A DNA stretch of 64,000 nucleotides from Ancylostoma caninum (taxonomy: Eukaryota; Nematoda; Chromadorea; Rhabditida; Ancylostomatidae): the NCBI GenBank assembly GCA_037903475.1, contig JBAJFG010000384.1:186001-250000 (forward strand), written 5' to 3'. The notes beneath the pieces were generated by a model. That model was not told the origin of the DNA. It saw only the letters and a program-made list of their open reading frames with translations, and did no database searches. Positions 12,472-24,800 of this stretch are shown one piece after another. Both the position numbers and the translations under genes were made by a program. The number at the start of each line of letters is the position of its first letter. The stretch's first letter is position 1.

Positions 12472-15400
12472 CTATTCAGCTTTCTGCTTCTTCTGCTTGC
12501 AGTACGAAAATATCCTTGAACAAGCGAATTTAACTACTTTGAAGAGGATAAATAGAACAATGGCAGTGACTGAGATCAGAAGAGCGATCACATCCAATGA
12601 GTGATACTGGAAGAAGTTGAGCTTATTTCCAGCTGGCTCCAGATTTTCCAGCGTTTGGAATTCAGCGACGAATTCCGACCACTTCACCAGGAGATGGGAT
12701 GGACTGACAGGCTTGCGGTCAACCATTCTTGAAAGTCGTTTGGCGTTGGCAGAGAATCTGGAAGAGCATAGTTCAAAATTAGAAATATTGGGTTGGACAA
12801 TAAGTTCGTGCGGTTTTTTTAAACTCAATTTTTACGAGGATTTAGACTAAGTTCGACAGCACATCATAAGTCGTCTTCTGAAGTGGATGTCCGCTTCGGA
12901 GAGGCCGATTTTGGGCTGCAGCATGCACCTTGTTCTGTAGGCACAGTTCGTAGAGTTGGGAGAAGATTTTTCGCAAGGACCTGCTCTAGATGTGAAGGAG
13001 AAGTACTGCCGATATTAGCTTTCAAAAAACCTAAGTTCGACTAGTTCACCTCGGGAAAATACACTGAATGCTCAGGAAAACCGCACGGACATATTTTCCA
13101 ACCTAAAAGTTGTGGAGAAAGTATGGAGTGAATCAGTGGCTCACCGCGAGTTTCCAGTAACCTTCGCCAGGGCCCTCGTGATTGTGTGCACGGATATCTC
13201 ACCCTTCTGAAGGATCATTCCTATGCCATGCCGCTCAATAAGGCGTGCATTCTTCAGCTGATCGCCGAAGAGAGGAATGGCGATCAGCGGTGTGCCAGTG
13301 AGGATTGCTTCCTGAAAAATAGTTTTCGGATTTTTCGGTCTTTGGTTTACTTTTTGCCAAGTTATTTGTTCTTGAAAGTGAGAAAAAAAAACTAGGGAAG
13401 AAGTTCTGATGAAGAATGCACCTGGACGCTGTTGTATCCACCATGCGTGATGAAAGCCTTAGTTTTAGGATGTCGCAGAAGGTCGGATTGTGGAAGCCAC
13501 TTGAACAATTGGACATTTGGAGGAAGACTATCTAAAATGAGTCGGAACTGAACCACATACTGAACCCTTGGTGACAGTTATAGGAGCGCACTTCACTTGA
13601 AGCGTCAATTCAATAAATCATGAAGATTGTTATATCTTTATGGAAAAGAAAAAGAAGTTTTAGCTGTTATATCTTTATGGAAAAGAAAAAGCCAGATTCA
13701 GCCAGAAAAGAGATGGAGAATTTTTGTTCAATTTGTACATAGGATAATTCTGGCAAAAATTTCATATTTTCCGAATTCTGAGAGAAATACAAGCAATGAA
13801 AGTAGTTCCTCGCCCTAGTTAACTGTAAGGATTCATCCCAGTATCTTTTCGTAGTTTTCCTTCCCATGGACATACCTTTAAAACCAAAAGAAATGAATGG
13901 TGCCCAAGAAAAGGATATGCCAAATACAGGATGAAATGAAGCGTACCGTTGAGGTCATCCTTCTCGTATCGCATCAAAAATTGATACTTCGGTAGATTTC
14001 TGAACGACTCAAGGAGAGCTTTCTTCCATTCTATAGGCATTTTGTGAGCTGCCGTTACCGATCCAAACGAGAACAGTACTGCTCCATCGCTCTTTGACAT
14101 TATCGCTTCGAAATTCTGAAAACTAAGCTGATGAGAACTTGGCAATGGAGGGTTCGAAGACGAGACGGAATATAGACGTCTGGATGAATGCACTTCAAAA
14201 AACGAGTGAGAGCTCCTTTCCATTGTTTTCATAAAGTTTTTTGGTTCTATCTATGTCCGATAGGTTAATTTTGAAATGTGCTAGTGACAAATTTTCATTC
14301 ATTTGTCGCCAAGCGTAGAAGAAAACCCTCAATTTACTCAACAAATCGATTCCATTCACGTAATAGGGTAATCTATACTAGATGCGCGCTCAGCCGCACG
14401 TCCGACGCACGCATCCTTCATCACATTGGTGCACGTGCATTGACCATCCAGTATAATTTACCCTAATCTCCAACCTTAGGAAGCGGCTTTGCATCGGCGA
14501 GCTCCATTCCAACACCACCAATGTTCACTACTTTGGCCAGCAGTGGTCGGGGCATGTCGTAGAGATCGTTTGTGTTCGCCATGACCTTAACGTATGGATA
14601 TTTATGGAAAATGTAGTGAATAAAAATGAAATATAACTTGGAAGAAGGTCTTGTCATTCACGATTTACCATTAAGCGTCGTGATTTCCAATCGTGATTTG
14701 GGAATTGTAACTTAGGACAACTTAAAATTCTCAGTTCACATTGATAAAATCGTAAATCGTGCCGAAAAAAGCTTTATTTCTTCTTTTTAGAAATGTCCAT
14801 TGTTAAGATGCAAGGATCTTGGTTCGTTTCTTTAAGTCTATGTCTGTGTATTCTGCCTCTGATAGAATACTGTAGCCAGGTATGGAACCAGCATTTTAAG
14901 AAGGATATAAACAAAATTGAAAACGTTCAAAAACTTTTCACAGGATTGCTTTATCATAGTGTCTTCCTTGATAGTAACTATATCAATTCTCTCCCACCTT
15001 ACCAAGACAGGTTGAAGAGAAAGTCTTGAAAGTACAGGAAACTTGAAAGTCCCTTCTATCGCCGTTTGATTGCAGATTTAGTTTTCGCTCCAAAAACTCT
15101 CCGTGGAGAAGTTGGTGTCAAAAGTTCCAGATACTGGATTTTTCGGCCAAAACGCATTCGTCGCAAGAGCCTTAACAGAGGATGCCTGTCTAGCAAGAAG
15201 CAAGGCACTAAAGGTCTACATACATCATTCTTCTGGCGTTTTCCTCGTATATGTACTGAGCAATATTTCTCTATCTTTTCTTTCTGTGAGACATATTACC
15301 CAACTCAAAAAAAATTTGTCCAAAAGAGAATTGTTGACTTCTTTCAATGTATCTGACGTTTTATGACCCTATCAGTCACTACACTGGTATGACACTATCA

Positions 15401-16069
15401 GTCCTCATCAATACCTACTTCCCCATACTATTTCTTTCTGCAGAATAAAAAATATTTTAATTATATTTTTTGTATTTGACTACCTAACAGATATCCAAGA
15501 TGAACGTAGCCATTTTAAATGTTTTGACAGTCGTTCCTGTACTTCCTGAATAGAGAGTCAACAACTGCCTGGCTTCTCTTACCTAGCAGTTGCAGACTTG
15601 GACCTGAGTCTCACACCTGGGGTTCGTACCAGATCAAAGAGACACCTACTTGGCCCGCCCCAGAATAACCTACGTTAGTTGCGTTGCCCAGGCTGATCCT
15701 TCCATTATTAACCACTATAGCTTTGGTTTTCTTACTTTTTTTTATATATCTGCAATAAACACACTCTGAACAACGCCATCTACACTTGAATTCCAGTTTC
15801 ACTTCCTTAAAAGAATAGTGCAGCGAAGGTCTTTGAGGAGTTACCATAGACTGTTTACAAATGGATTATTTTTTTCAACACAATCAATTGTTATATATGC
15901 GTCATGTATGCGTTATGGATGCATTATTAGTGTCTTTCTCTTTCTCTTTTTCTTCAATTGTCACAAATGTTTGTTGCTCCGTTCAATTCTCGATTTTTTT
16001 GCCAACTGTGCCTTGCTGTAATTTGCGCCTCAGTCTTTTACTTGGCACACTTCATGTGCATTAAATAGA

Positions 16070-16116
<47 letters not shown>

Positions 16117-19100
16117 ATATTTGCTACTTTGTATTCGTGATCTATAAAAAGCTTTGGAAGAGATCTCGGACGCATGTCCCAGCCATCTTAGAGACGTGGG
16201 TCCTGAAGTTACACAATGTCACTAATTGGTATATATATCTATCATATCCTCTTATATAAATCATGGTAGTGCAACAAAATTTTCTAGAGCGCAGACGTAG
16301 GGGGTCTAGCACGTGATCGCATGCACTCGCCGTGAGACTCAGTTATAGACTGTGCCTCGCGAGGATGCGAAGCTGATGGGGCATTCGGCCGATGTTTCGT
16401 AATAGGTGCATAGACGTAGTGGAAGTCGGGTGTATTCGGGCTTTCGCGGTGGGACCAGCTGCTAGAGCCCTCCAGACGAGACAGTGTTTACGACGATTTG
16501 ACGATGCGTAGCAGCAATGTACGGAGCAGTCGCCCCTCTGCTGGAGCTTTGTTGTTGACTTCACTCAACTTTGGAACAGTGGACGATAACCACTTCGAAA
16601 AGAAGTGTGCATACCATGGAGGATGTATCGAAGGATTCACCCGGTGTCCTCACTTGGGATATGTTCCTTGCGCACCTCTCTTTGAGGTCGCTTTGTAGTG
16701 ATAGTTATTGAATCAATGTAGTGTGAATCGTTCTCTTTTAGATATTAACCTATGTAGTTCAGAACCTGAAGAAGTGTTATTTGGTGCGCTAATAGGCGAG
16801 GGCAATGATTGACTTCGTGTCGGGATCTCAAAACGCGCGTCGCGCTGTAACTGCGCGGGTAGCACCCTTTGAATTTCGAAAATCTCCTCAGTTGTCGTTC
16901 GCCTTTGACCAGGCGCGGCGTCGTCCTACCTTGAGAGACTGTATTGTACTGTTCTGTGCTGTATTGCCTGAGTGCTGTATTGCCAGCCCTATCGTCGCCC
17001 CTCAGCATACTAAGGTAGCTAGTTGTTCCTTTTTTAAAATCGTTTTTTGCATTAGTTCGGTTATTGTATTTTCGTAGTTTTGATAAATTTAGTTTCTCTT
17101 GTGGTATCCTTATTCGCAGATAAAGAAGTGAGTTATCCGTGTAGTGACTGAGTTGAAGGTTTCTGCCTTCACATACATACTTTGTCACCTTTATTTTGGG
17201 CTATTCGACTCTTACTCTCTAAAAACTTAACTCCTTGTTGATTATGCAGCTTGAGGATCCGTCTGTTTTTAAGAAGTACGATTACATAAATGCACAGGAT
17301 GAAGAACGCGTCATCATAAGCTGTTCTGACGTTTTCTGAAACCAGTTGTGCAACTTGTACAGTTGATCAAACTTTCTAAATATTTCCTAACTTTGTTCCA
17401 TCATTTTTGAGATTTACAAGGGATGCGGCTGCGGTGATGACGGACAGATGAGCCGGGGCCCCGTAGACCAGAAAAACGTCATGATAGGTGTCCACCGATC
17501 GAGGAAGAGTCCGCCGTGGCCCAATAATGGAAAAACGGCAGGATACGGGTCCGTCGATGGAGAAGGGGTCCGCTATGGCCCAATAGTGGAAAAACGGCAG
17601 GATATGGGTCCGTCGATGGAGAAGGGGTCCGCAAGGGGCCGATTAGGGGGGAAAGCGCTGGGATACGAGTCCCACCGACGGATCGGGTCTGCCCTAGCCC
17701 AACAGTGGGATAAGCGCCAGGATACGGGTGCACTGATGGAGAATGGGTCAGCCGTGGCTCAATAGTGGGGAAAACGCCAAGTTACACGTCTGCCGGTGGA
17801 GTAGGGGCACGCTACGCGCTCATTCGTGTCTCAGTCGACCATCTCTTCTTCTTCTCCGTTGGCTGTTCATAACGGGTCCACAGGCATGTAAGAAATGTGA
17901 CAAGGAAGAGTAGGTATTATCAGTGCATCGGAAATTAGCTTTACATCTAGGTGCAGGATTAAGAATTTGCAAGCAAGGCAAGGATGGCGAGAAGACTCGA
18001 AGGCCGACGTTGGCGAGACGGCCAGACCCATAGAGTATACGCAATTCATAAGGAGAATTTCGTATTTGAGCTCAGCTAATGATTAGTTTTGCTTTTTTGC
18101 TGATTTCCAAGCATGATTTCCACGCGTGTAAAGCTTCTGCACATACCTCAAGTCGCTGCCCCACCCCACTTTCTAGCGTCCCGAAGGGGCGCTAGTTACT
18201 AGTAAGTAGTAATAACTGTTATAATACAAACACTGTTAGAATCAGTACATAATCAGTTTGGACGTGACGCTTATCAACAACTGTTATACCAGGAGGTCCT
18301 ATTACTTAGAGCAAATTCCATCTCTATGGACTTACTAAAGGGCACTTCGATGAAAGTTCAACGAGGTCTGGGAAGTCCGGTCGGATTAAACGACGAAATA
18401 GTTCAGTTTCAGGATCAGCAACCAACCTGAATGAGGCGAATGCTTTGAGAGGATACTCCAGCTCGTGTACCTCATTGTACTATAGTTAAGTCCTTGAGAA
18501 AATTCATAATGTCCTACCTCCTCCAGAAGAACTTCATGAGCCCGTGACCTATGAGGCTCTTAGTTCTCTCCCAGAAATTCATTTCGCCTGCCACATCCAT
18601 CATCATTGCTGAAAATGAAAGATGTCTATCTGATAATGACATTCGCTCAACGGCCTGTGTTTCTTACTGAAACAAAGCCATTATTTGCTATACCTGAGAT
18701 CGAATACAATTCAAATAATTTTATAATATAAACTTCCATAATCTAGACCTAATAATGCAATTTTCAGCAAAGCACTTCTCCTTCTGTCATCGAATATTGT
18801 ACTCAAAAACCGTATCGCTCAATTACTGACTTTTGGTATCACCACTAACCCTTAATTTATCAATTCAGAGAATTTTCCAGTGTTTCTCAAAAGAAGCTAA
18901 GCCTTCGAAAATTATATAGCCAGAATCAGCGCGCTTTGATCTGTCCTATCGGCTACTAAGAATTCGAAAATCCTCGAATATTTGCATTTTTGGTGACGTC
19001 ACAGCAAGCTGGCTCTAGCTCCTGCGTTAAGTCTCAAAGTCTCATTGTACCCAGCTATCATCGACTCCCCGTAATCTCAGTAATCCTTATAAAATCGTAA

Positions 19101-21869
19101 TTTTTTTTGGAAGGAACATCTCTGCAGGGAAATTGACGATAAGAAGTAGGACCCTAGACTTCGCAAACTCCATGCCAAAATTCGAAATTTCAAAGTGAAC
19201 ACCACTTCCCATCAATACTTGCTCAAAAGAGATTACAGAAAACTATTATAGGTTATAGCCATTTCCATATTCTCGTTTGGCCGTCGTCACAATTTCGCGT
19301 GACTAGTCTGACCTATAATTCTCACTTCATGAAACCGTTGTAATTATTGATTTCAAGAAATCACTGAAGAATCACTGTTTCATAAGGTGTACAACAAATA
19401 GAACGGATGCCGTCGAACGTTAGCCATACTACTACTGGCTGAGCCTGCATGCATCGAGGATATCCGTGGTGGACGTATCAAAGTCCGTGTTAACGATGGA
19501 TGGAGTTGGAGGTTTCAACGCGTTAACCCAGGGTAATCAGTCACTCAATGACGGTGCTGACAAAGTCCTTACATTTGTTTTAGCAACTTTTTCAAGCATA
19601 CGCATAGGTATTACGAGAACTCACGTGGCACATAACTTGGAATAATCGGCACACCAACAGTGTAAGCTACCCAGTCCATGATTGATCCACTGGAAGCTAC
19701 ATATATAGGAAGACGAAATTCTGAGTCAAACTGCAACCTGCTTGCCTGTTCAGCCATATCCAGCTCGGTATCCTGGCCGCATGCACCAGCCCGACAGTAC
19801 AAACATCGAACATGTGGGCAAAGGCCAAGTCGAATTTCTCTGCTTCCAGCCACTTCAGAAAGTCCTTGTTCTGGAGGGTCTCTGCAAGGTATTTGCCTTT
19901 AGTTCCAGGCGCTCCTACGTTGGTCCAACAAACTTTTATGTGTAAAAAAGCCTCACTTTCACATACTTGAACAAATTTCGCCGCTTTGACTGACATCGTC
20001 TGACCTGCCCCTGCTCCACTTTCCTCCTGGAAACGTATTTACACAATATGGAATACGAGAAAACCCTTTAGGAAAGCACATCTATGGTCGATTCATATGC
20101 CGTAGACGTCCCAGCTTTTCTCATGATAAACTATTGAGTTAGCCTGGAAGTCTTGCACGAATTCTAAGCTTTTTTTCAAACATGTTAGTATTGTTTTTCG
20201 TGGATGGAACTTGTTTGTGAATTTTTGCTGTTGAGGAGTATTAGAGCACCACATTCTTTTACCAAAGAATTTCAGTTCAAGATCGAGAAATTCTGGAACT
20301 AAAAGTAAGTGTTAGTGCAACACTTCTGGACTAAACTAAAATAATTTGTGCTACTTTTAACGTGCCACCGCAGCATTTCCAACGCAAGGTACAGAGCGAA
20401 AGCGTGCCTGCAGAAGAACTCCGGAGGATTACGTGGTCTTCCACAAGGAAAGATTTGCTACATAGTCTGCCGCAGGCACTGCTGAAATGCCTGGTTATCA
20501 TGGTAGGTGAGCACAGTATTCAAAGTCTACTCAGGACAAAGTGGGCGCGGCTTACTGTACAGAACCAGGCGGGAATATTGGAAACGGACTCAAGATGGCC
20601 ATGAACTGCCTATGATGTTGCACTTTGGCCATTTTGACCAAATATCTTTCGCTTGTATATCCATCAGAGCGACAGAAAAATACTTCAGGTAGGTCCAAGG
20701 GGCAGACTGTTTGCATTTTTCTCGAAACAGAAAAACGCTGATATCAAATTCAGTGATGCCGGACATGCTAGCCTTCGATCACGCTAAGGTTTACACCAAG
20801 TTCAGGAAACCGCGAGCTTGGATTCATTAGCAAGGTTAAGCGTTAGTTAACTGGTGCGCGAGGCTCTACTTTTAGTTTCAAGCTGGATTTCCATAACTAT
20901 CAGACTAGCAGTTCTCCAGAAACTGACAGTATCCGTGAAATGTAATGTTTAAGGTATTTAGAAAGGAGTAAATATTGATGCATTCACAGAATGAATACAT
21001 AGAAGAGGTGTGGTTGTGCACTAACAAAAACGCATGATACCGATTGGAAACGACCGCGTTTCGGTCCATGATTCTTCCTTCAATATTCCCTATCTATTAA
21101 ATGAACTGTAATTAACACTTAAAAGTAGCGTTAAAATCGCAGTTTTGACCAGATCACGTTCACTCCATGTTGGATTTCATTTTTGACGGGTTTGGTGAGT
21201 GCGCCCTCACCGACTGTTGCTGTGACGCACCCCATGTCGGTCTTTGTAACAAACAGGGACCGGTTCACAGTCACAGGCTTCATAGGAATGGAGCATTTTG
21301 TCTGCCGAATGCAGTTTGTTAAGCAAAGGTAAACTGTCCCTCTAATCTTTTCTAAATCTTTTTTATCGAGATCGACTCACCTTGAACACGTAATTTTCCT
21401 GGTTTTCTTCCATTTTCGCTTTGGAAAGGCCAACTGATATTGAAACGGTGTGGACTGAATTCAGATCAGAAAGCAGTGACTTCACATAAAAAATTAGCAA
21501 GAAAAAACATGATCACTTAAGGAATAAGCTAATGTCAAATGAAATATCTATTTGGTGACTTAAATACCTTTAACACCACTTTTTATTTTGATGTTGCTGA
21601 TGTCTCTGTCTTCAATTGGAGAGATCAACACCAGCGTAACGTCGTTGCCGGCATCATTCAGTGTTTCTGCTAGTCTCTTGTTGAATATGAGCTGCATATG
21701 AGCAGCATTACGATAAATCACTCTGACAGTAACACGCATATGAGTTAAATATAATGTTGAAACAAACTTGGCTATTTGACATATCCAGGACAAATATCGC
21801 CATTTTGTACGCCATTCCCCAGTGTGTACAGAATAGGAGTATGAACAGGTTCCGTCGTAAGCCTTTCAT
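12472..21869 (-). CDS. UDP-glucuronosyltransferase, UGT-A, 531 aa
   Basis: ER-membrane enzyme family that transfers a sugar from a UDP-sugar to small lipophilic acceptors (detoxification); the exact sugar and acceptor are unknown. Exons: 21768-21869, 21568-21691, 21381-21454, 19957-20026, 19746-19881, 19625-19689, 18518-18608, 18336-18426, 14475-14585, 13947-14115, 13422-13531, 13145-13311, 12472-12757. All phases close, giving 1596 nt without a stop. It begins with a signal peptide ([14 protein letters not shown]). Exon 11 carries the UGT signature ([19 protein letters not shown]) and exon 12 has PLFGDQ, which bind the nucleotide sugar. One membrane anchor lies near residues 490-515, and the tail ends KQKAE, a KxKxx ER-retrieval motif. 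The expected catalytic His after the first strand is Gln (SNSQ). Intron 5 uses a GC donor. Introns 3, 6 and 8 are long and repeat-filled. Confidence 0.93.
12785..13110. mobile_element. mariner-like non-autonomous element
   Basis: The left end GGGTTGGACAATAAGTTCG plus TGCGGTTTT and the right end AAAACCGCACGGACATATT plus TTCCAACCT form imperfect inverted repeats of about 30 bp, typical of mariner ends. The interior is about 260 bp with no long frame. It occupies most of intron 12 of UGT-A, between the GDQ exon and the membrane-anchor exon. Confidence 0.7.
14793..15362 (+). mobile_element. non-LTR retrotransposon (LINE) remnant, reverse transcriptase C-terminal part
   Basis: The plus strand encodes, across frameshifts and a stop, [39 protein letters not shown] and [10 protein letters not shown]. 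This is the characteristic stretch after the catalytic core of reverse transcriptases of CR1/RTE-like LINEs. It is broken, so not functional. Downstream sequence to the AAAT tract at 16069 may be its 3' part. It lies in intron 8 of UGT-A, opposite to the gene. Confidence 0.75.
16069..16119. repeat. (AAAT)n microsatellite
   Basis: About twelve uninterrupted copies of the tetranucleotide aaat/ataa. Its position downstream of the LINE remnant suggests it could be that element's 3' tail. Confidence 0.9.
17448..17816. repeat. 59-bp minisatellite, about 6 copies
   Basis: The word gtccgc recurs at steps of 59 bp (about 17510, 17569, 17628), followed by more diverged units to 17816. Unit landmarks are CCAATAGTGGAAAAACGGC, GATACGGGTCC and GATGGAGAAGG. 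In reverse complement the unit lines up without gaps against the 59-bp satellite at 44538-48452; shared landmarks there include AGTGGGGAAACGCC and CGGGTCC. It lies in intron 8 of UGT-A. The open frames on both strands here are by-products of the repeat. Confidence 0.85.
19744..19745 (-). other. GC splice donor of UGT-A intron 5
   Basis: Exon 5 must end after CTGAACAG to keep phase with exon 6 (AG plus TGG gives Ser-Gly). The next bases are GCAAGC. In UGT-B and UGT-C the same position reads GTAGTT and GTCAGA. GC-AG introns are a known minor class, so this does not by itself break the gene. Confidence 0.8.
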
Positions 21870-24800
21870 CTGAATTAGCATCCACTATGAAATATGGAAG
21901 GTTGTGCTGAAGCGGAGATAATCCATTGTAAGAGCACGATCAGATAACCCTAGAGTGGTGCGTTAGAAGATTGAAATTTTTGCATCTAATTAGAGAGTAT
22001 GGTAATAAGGTCCGCGTCAGGCTGTTGCAAAAACTGATATCAGATTTTGAGAATTGAATTTGTATTGTCATAACTTGGCTGGAACCAAAAATTTTTCACG
22101 GACTCAGAAGTCTTCGAATCTGTAAATTTTTTCTATCTTTCTGGTGAATTATGGTTCCTTTGGGCCCGAAACCAAAGCATTTTTGGACCAGGCTTTTTAT
22201 GCGCATTTCGAGATGAGATATATTCACAACCTATTTTTCCTCTCACAAGGGGGGGGGGGGGTCCAACCGCTTAAGCTTGTGGTTATCTGTAGGGGGACAG
22301 TCCATTGAATAAGGTGAGTAAACACGAGTCTCGATTACTACTTGTGTCTTCTTCCACGTCGTCTCAGATAGTCTGGAGTGCGAAGGGCTCGTGACAAGAG
22401 GTGCTGGTCTGGTCCGTGATTGGCCGATTCATGTGCGCGTCGCGGCTGCAGCCTTCTAGGGTACGAGCAGTTCTGAGTGGATATGGACAACTTTTCTGAG
22501 CTTGAATGGGACAGATGAGAGTTATCGGAATCCACAAACTGTGAGAAGGTGGCCACCGCTGTCATTTAGTGGGTCAAATTTGAAGAAAGAACCTGAACTT
22601 AAAAAGCGTACGCGTGCGGCGCGGTCTCGTCGCGGCGTACGTCTTGACCGCCACCCAATGCGAAGTGCGGTCAGATGCTGCTGTGCAACGCTAGGGGACA
22701 GCTTGAGGGAAATTCACTCGTTCAGTTTTTTATCACCACGCTTGTTCTTTCCAGGGTGCCAAAACAGCAAAATGATCGACACCAAGGTCATTTTCGAGGA
22801 CTTGAACAGATCCTCTGTTGGTAGCTTTCAATAGAAACTTCAGAACAGCGTTGTCGTCATCGCATTCAAGACACATGTCTCCAAAACTAAATCACTTGGA
22901 CTAACTCCGGGCTACGATTTTTTTTGACATTCCCTCCCACATGTGCTGGTAATATTCCTATTTCTAGCTGTCGCGTTGTTACGGAGTTCGCTCCATGATA
23001 CAACTCGAGGCAAATTTTCCTCAACGACTGCACCTCGTTCATCCCCAATCAATCATCCCCAATGCGAACATTAGTGGATCTGAATGAGAGTGAAAGGGCA
23101 GAAAGAGGAGGAAATAAACTTTGAAATGAATACAGAAGGTGAGGCCGAGACATCGCCTCTCATTTCATGTGTTTCTGCGCTGGCTACTTATGGCTTAAAA
23201 ACCGGCATCGAATTTGCAACAACATAGTACAAGTTAGTCGACGCAAGTTTACATGATGAAGAGTAGGCCTAGTTGCAGCTCTGACGCAGCTCAGACGCAG
23301 GGGAGAAGCACGCCTTTGCGTTATCGTGTCCTCAGAATGGAATTTCCATTCAGGGTATGCACGCTGCGTTGAGTGGTTTTGATGAAAAGTCTTTCGCAAG
23401 GGGATGTGTCCATTTGAAGCGCGCCTGACGTACGAATTTAATGTAAATCACTCTAGCTGCGAACATCTTCAAAGAATAGCTTTCAGGGAAGTTTTAATGA
23501 TTATATAGGAGTGATTACTTTCGTTCAGTAATCAGAAAGCCAACTAAGAATGAACGATGACAAGGTGACAAAAAATTGTGGAACGGGATTGGAATCATTC
23601 CTAATTTCCTAGCGAAATAATATAATGGAACGTACAAAAATAAATATGTTTATACACTAGGGGACAGTCTTCATGATAATGCCGTTTGGTTGAAACCCTT
23701 TCTTCTTTTATTGAAGGGTCGTCTACAGTTCCTGCCCCTGCTTTTTTTGAACTTCATGAGAACTCTTTCGAAGCTTTGCTTGGAGTACCGCACACCGCTA
23801 GGTAAACTGATTTCAATGCAGCCGAAGAGAGATGATTTGTTGGATATGAGTTTGGGTATTTGACGAATAACAACCTCATATGGCAATGTGGTTTCTGTGA
23901 TGGAAAAAGAAATGTTCACTGTATTGCTGTATTGAATTTATGTGAACCCCACGATTAGGGTGGGGGGGGGGGTGAGCATCACCACATTGGAGGGCCTATA
24001 TTTTCTTTTCAATATAATCACAGGAATCAGAAGCGCAAGAAATTAAAATAGAAGCTTGTTCCATAGTTTCTTGGCCGTTGTGTATTTCGGACGATTTCCC
24101 CTATATGTGAAAAGGAAACCACAATGTTTCACTTGGAGTGTGACAGTGGGTGATTTTTTCTTGACGGTCCAAGCCACATATTTCGATATCGCGTTGAGGA
24201 AATAAAGATGATAACCATTTCAGCAAAGAAATACAATGACGAAAGTTCACCAACTGCTTTCAGGTGGCATTCTTTTCCTTTACCAGTAATTTTCCACCTT
24301 TTGCTACACAAAAAAAGTTTACTCTCTATACAAAATTGGCCACGCTGTGGCCACCTATGAGTCGGAACAGGGATCCACACGAATTTCGACTACACTGGGG
24401 TTTCTGAACATTTTCTTCTCCAAAGAGTACATGATCAATGAATGCACAGAGACGACTGATAGTGTCAGGCCTGGATTACGTAAGGATAGTAAACTAGACT
24501 CCCTGACGTGGATTTGGAACAGACACTTCCTCGTTGACTTCCCTTGCTTAAGGTTGTGTAACATGAAAAAAAAACACTATAGTTTTCATTGGTGTGTTTA
24601 TGAAAGAACCGTAAATTGGATAAAACCTGACAACGCATACAATGTCGATAAATCAGACACACCATCGCTAGCTTGAGTGAACGCACGTACGTACGCAGAG
24701 CTTCAGAAATCCAAACATTTTTGAAAACAAAGGCAATGTTTACTAATTTTTACCCATCACGTTAGAATCCAAGTTTTATGAAGGAGATTTGATAAGGTGC

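Noticed and set aside
22695..22950. Possible minus-strand exon (MCLECDDDNAVLKF)
   Set aside because: An isolated 50-codon segment with a weak acceptor next to a dispersed repeat; no partner exon.
23671..23919. 82-codon minus-strand frame with a basic tail
   Set aside because: No splice support or recognised family; kept as intergenic.
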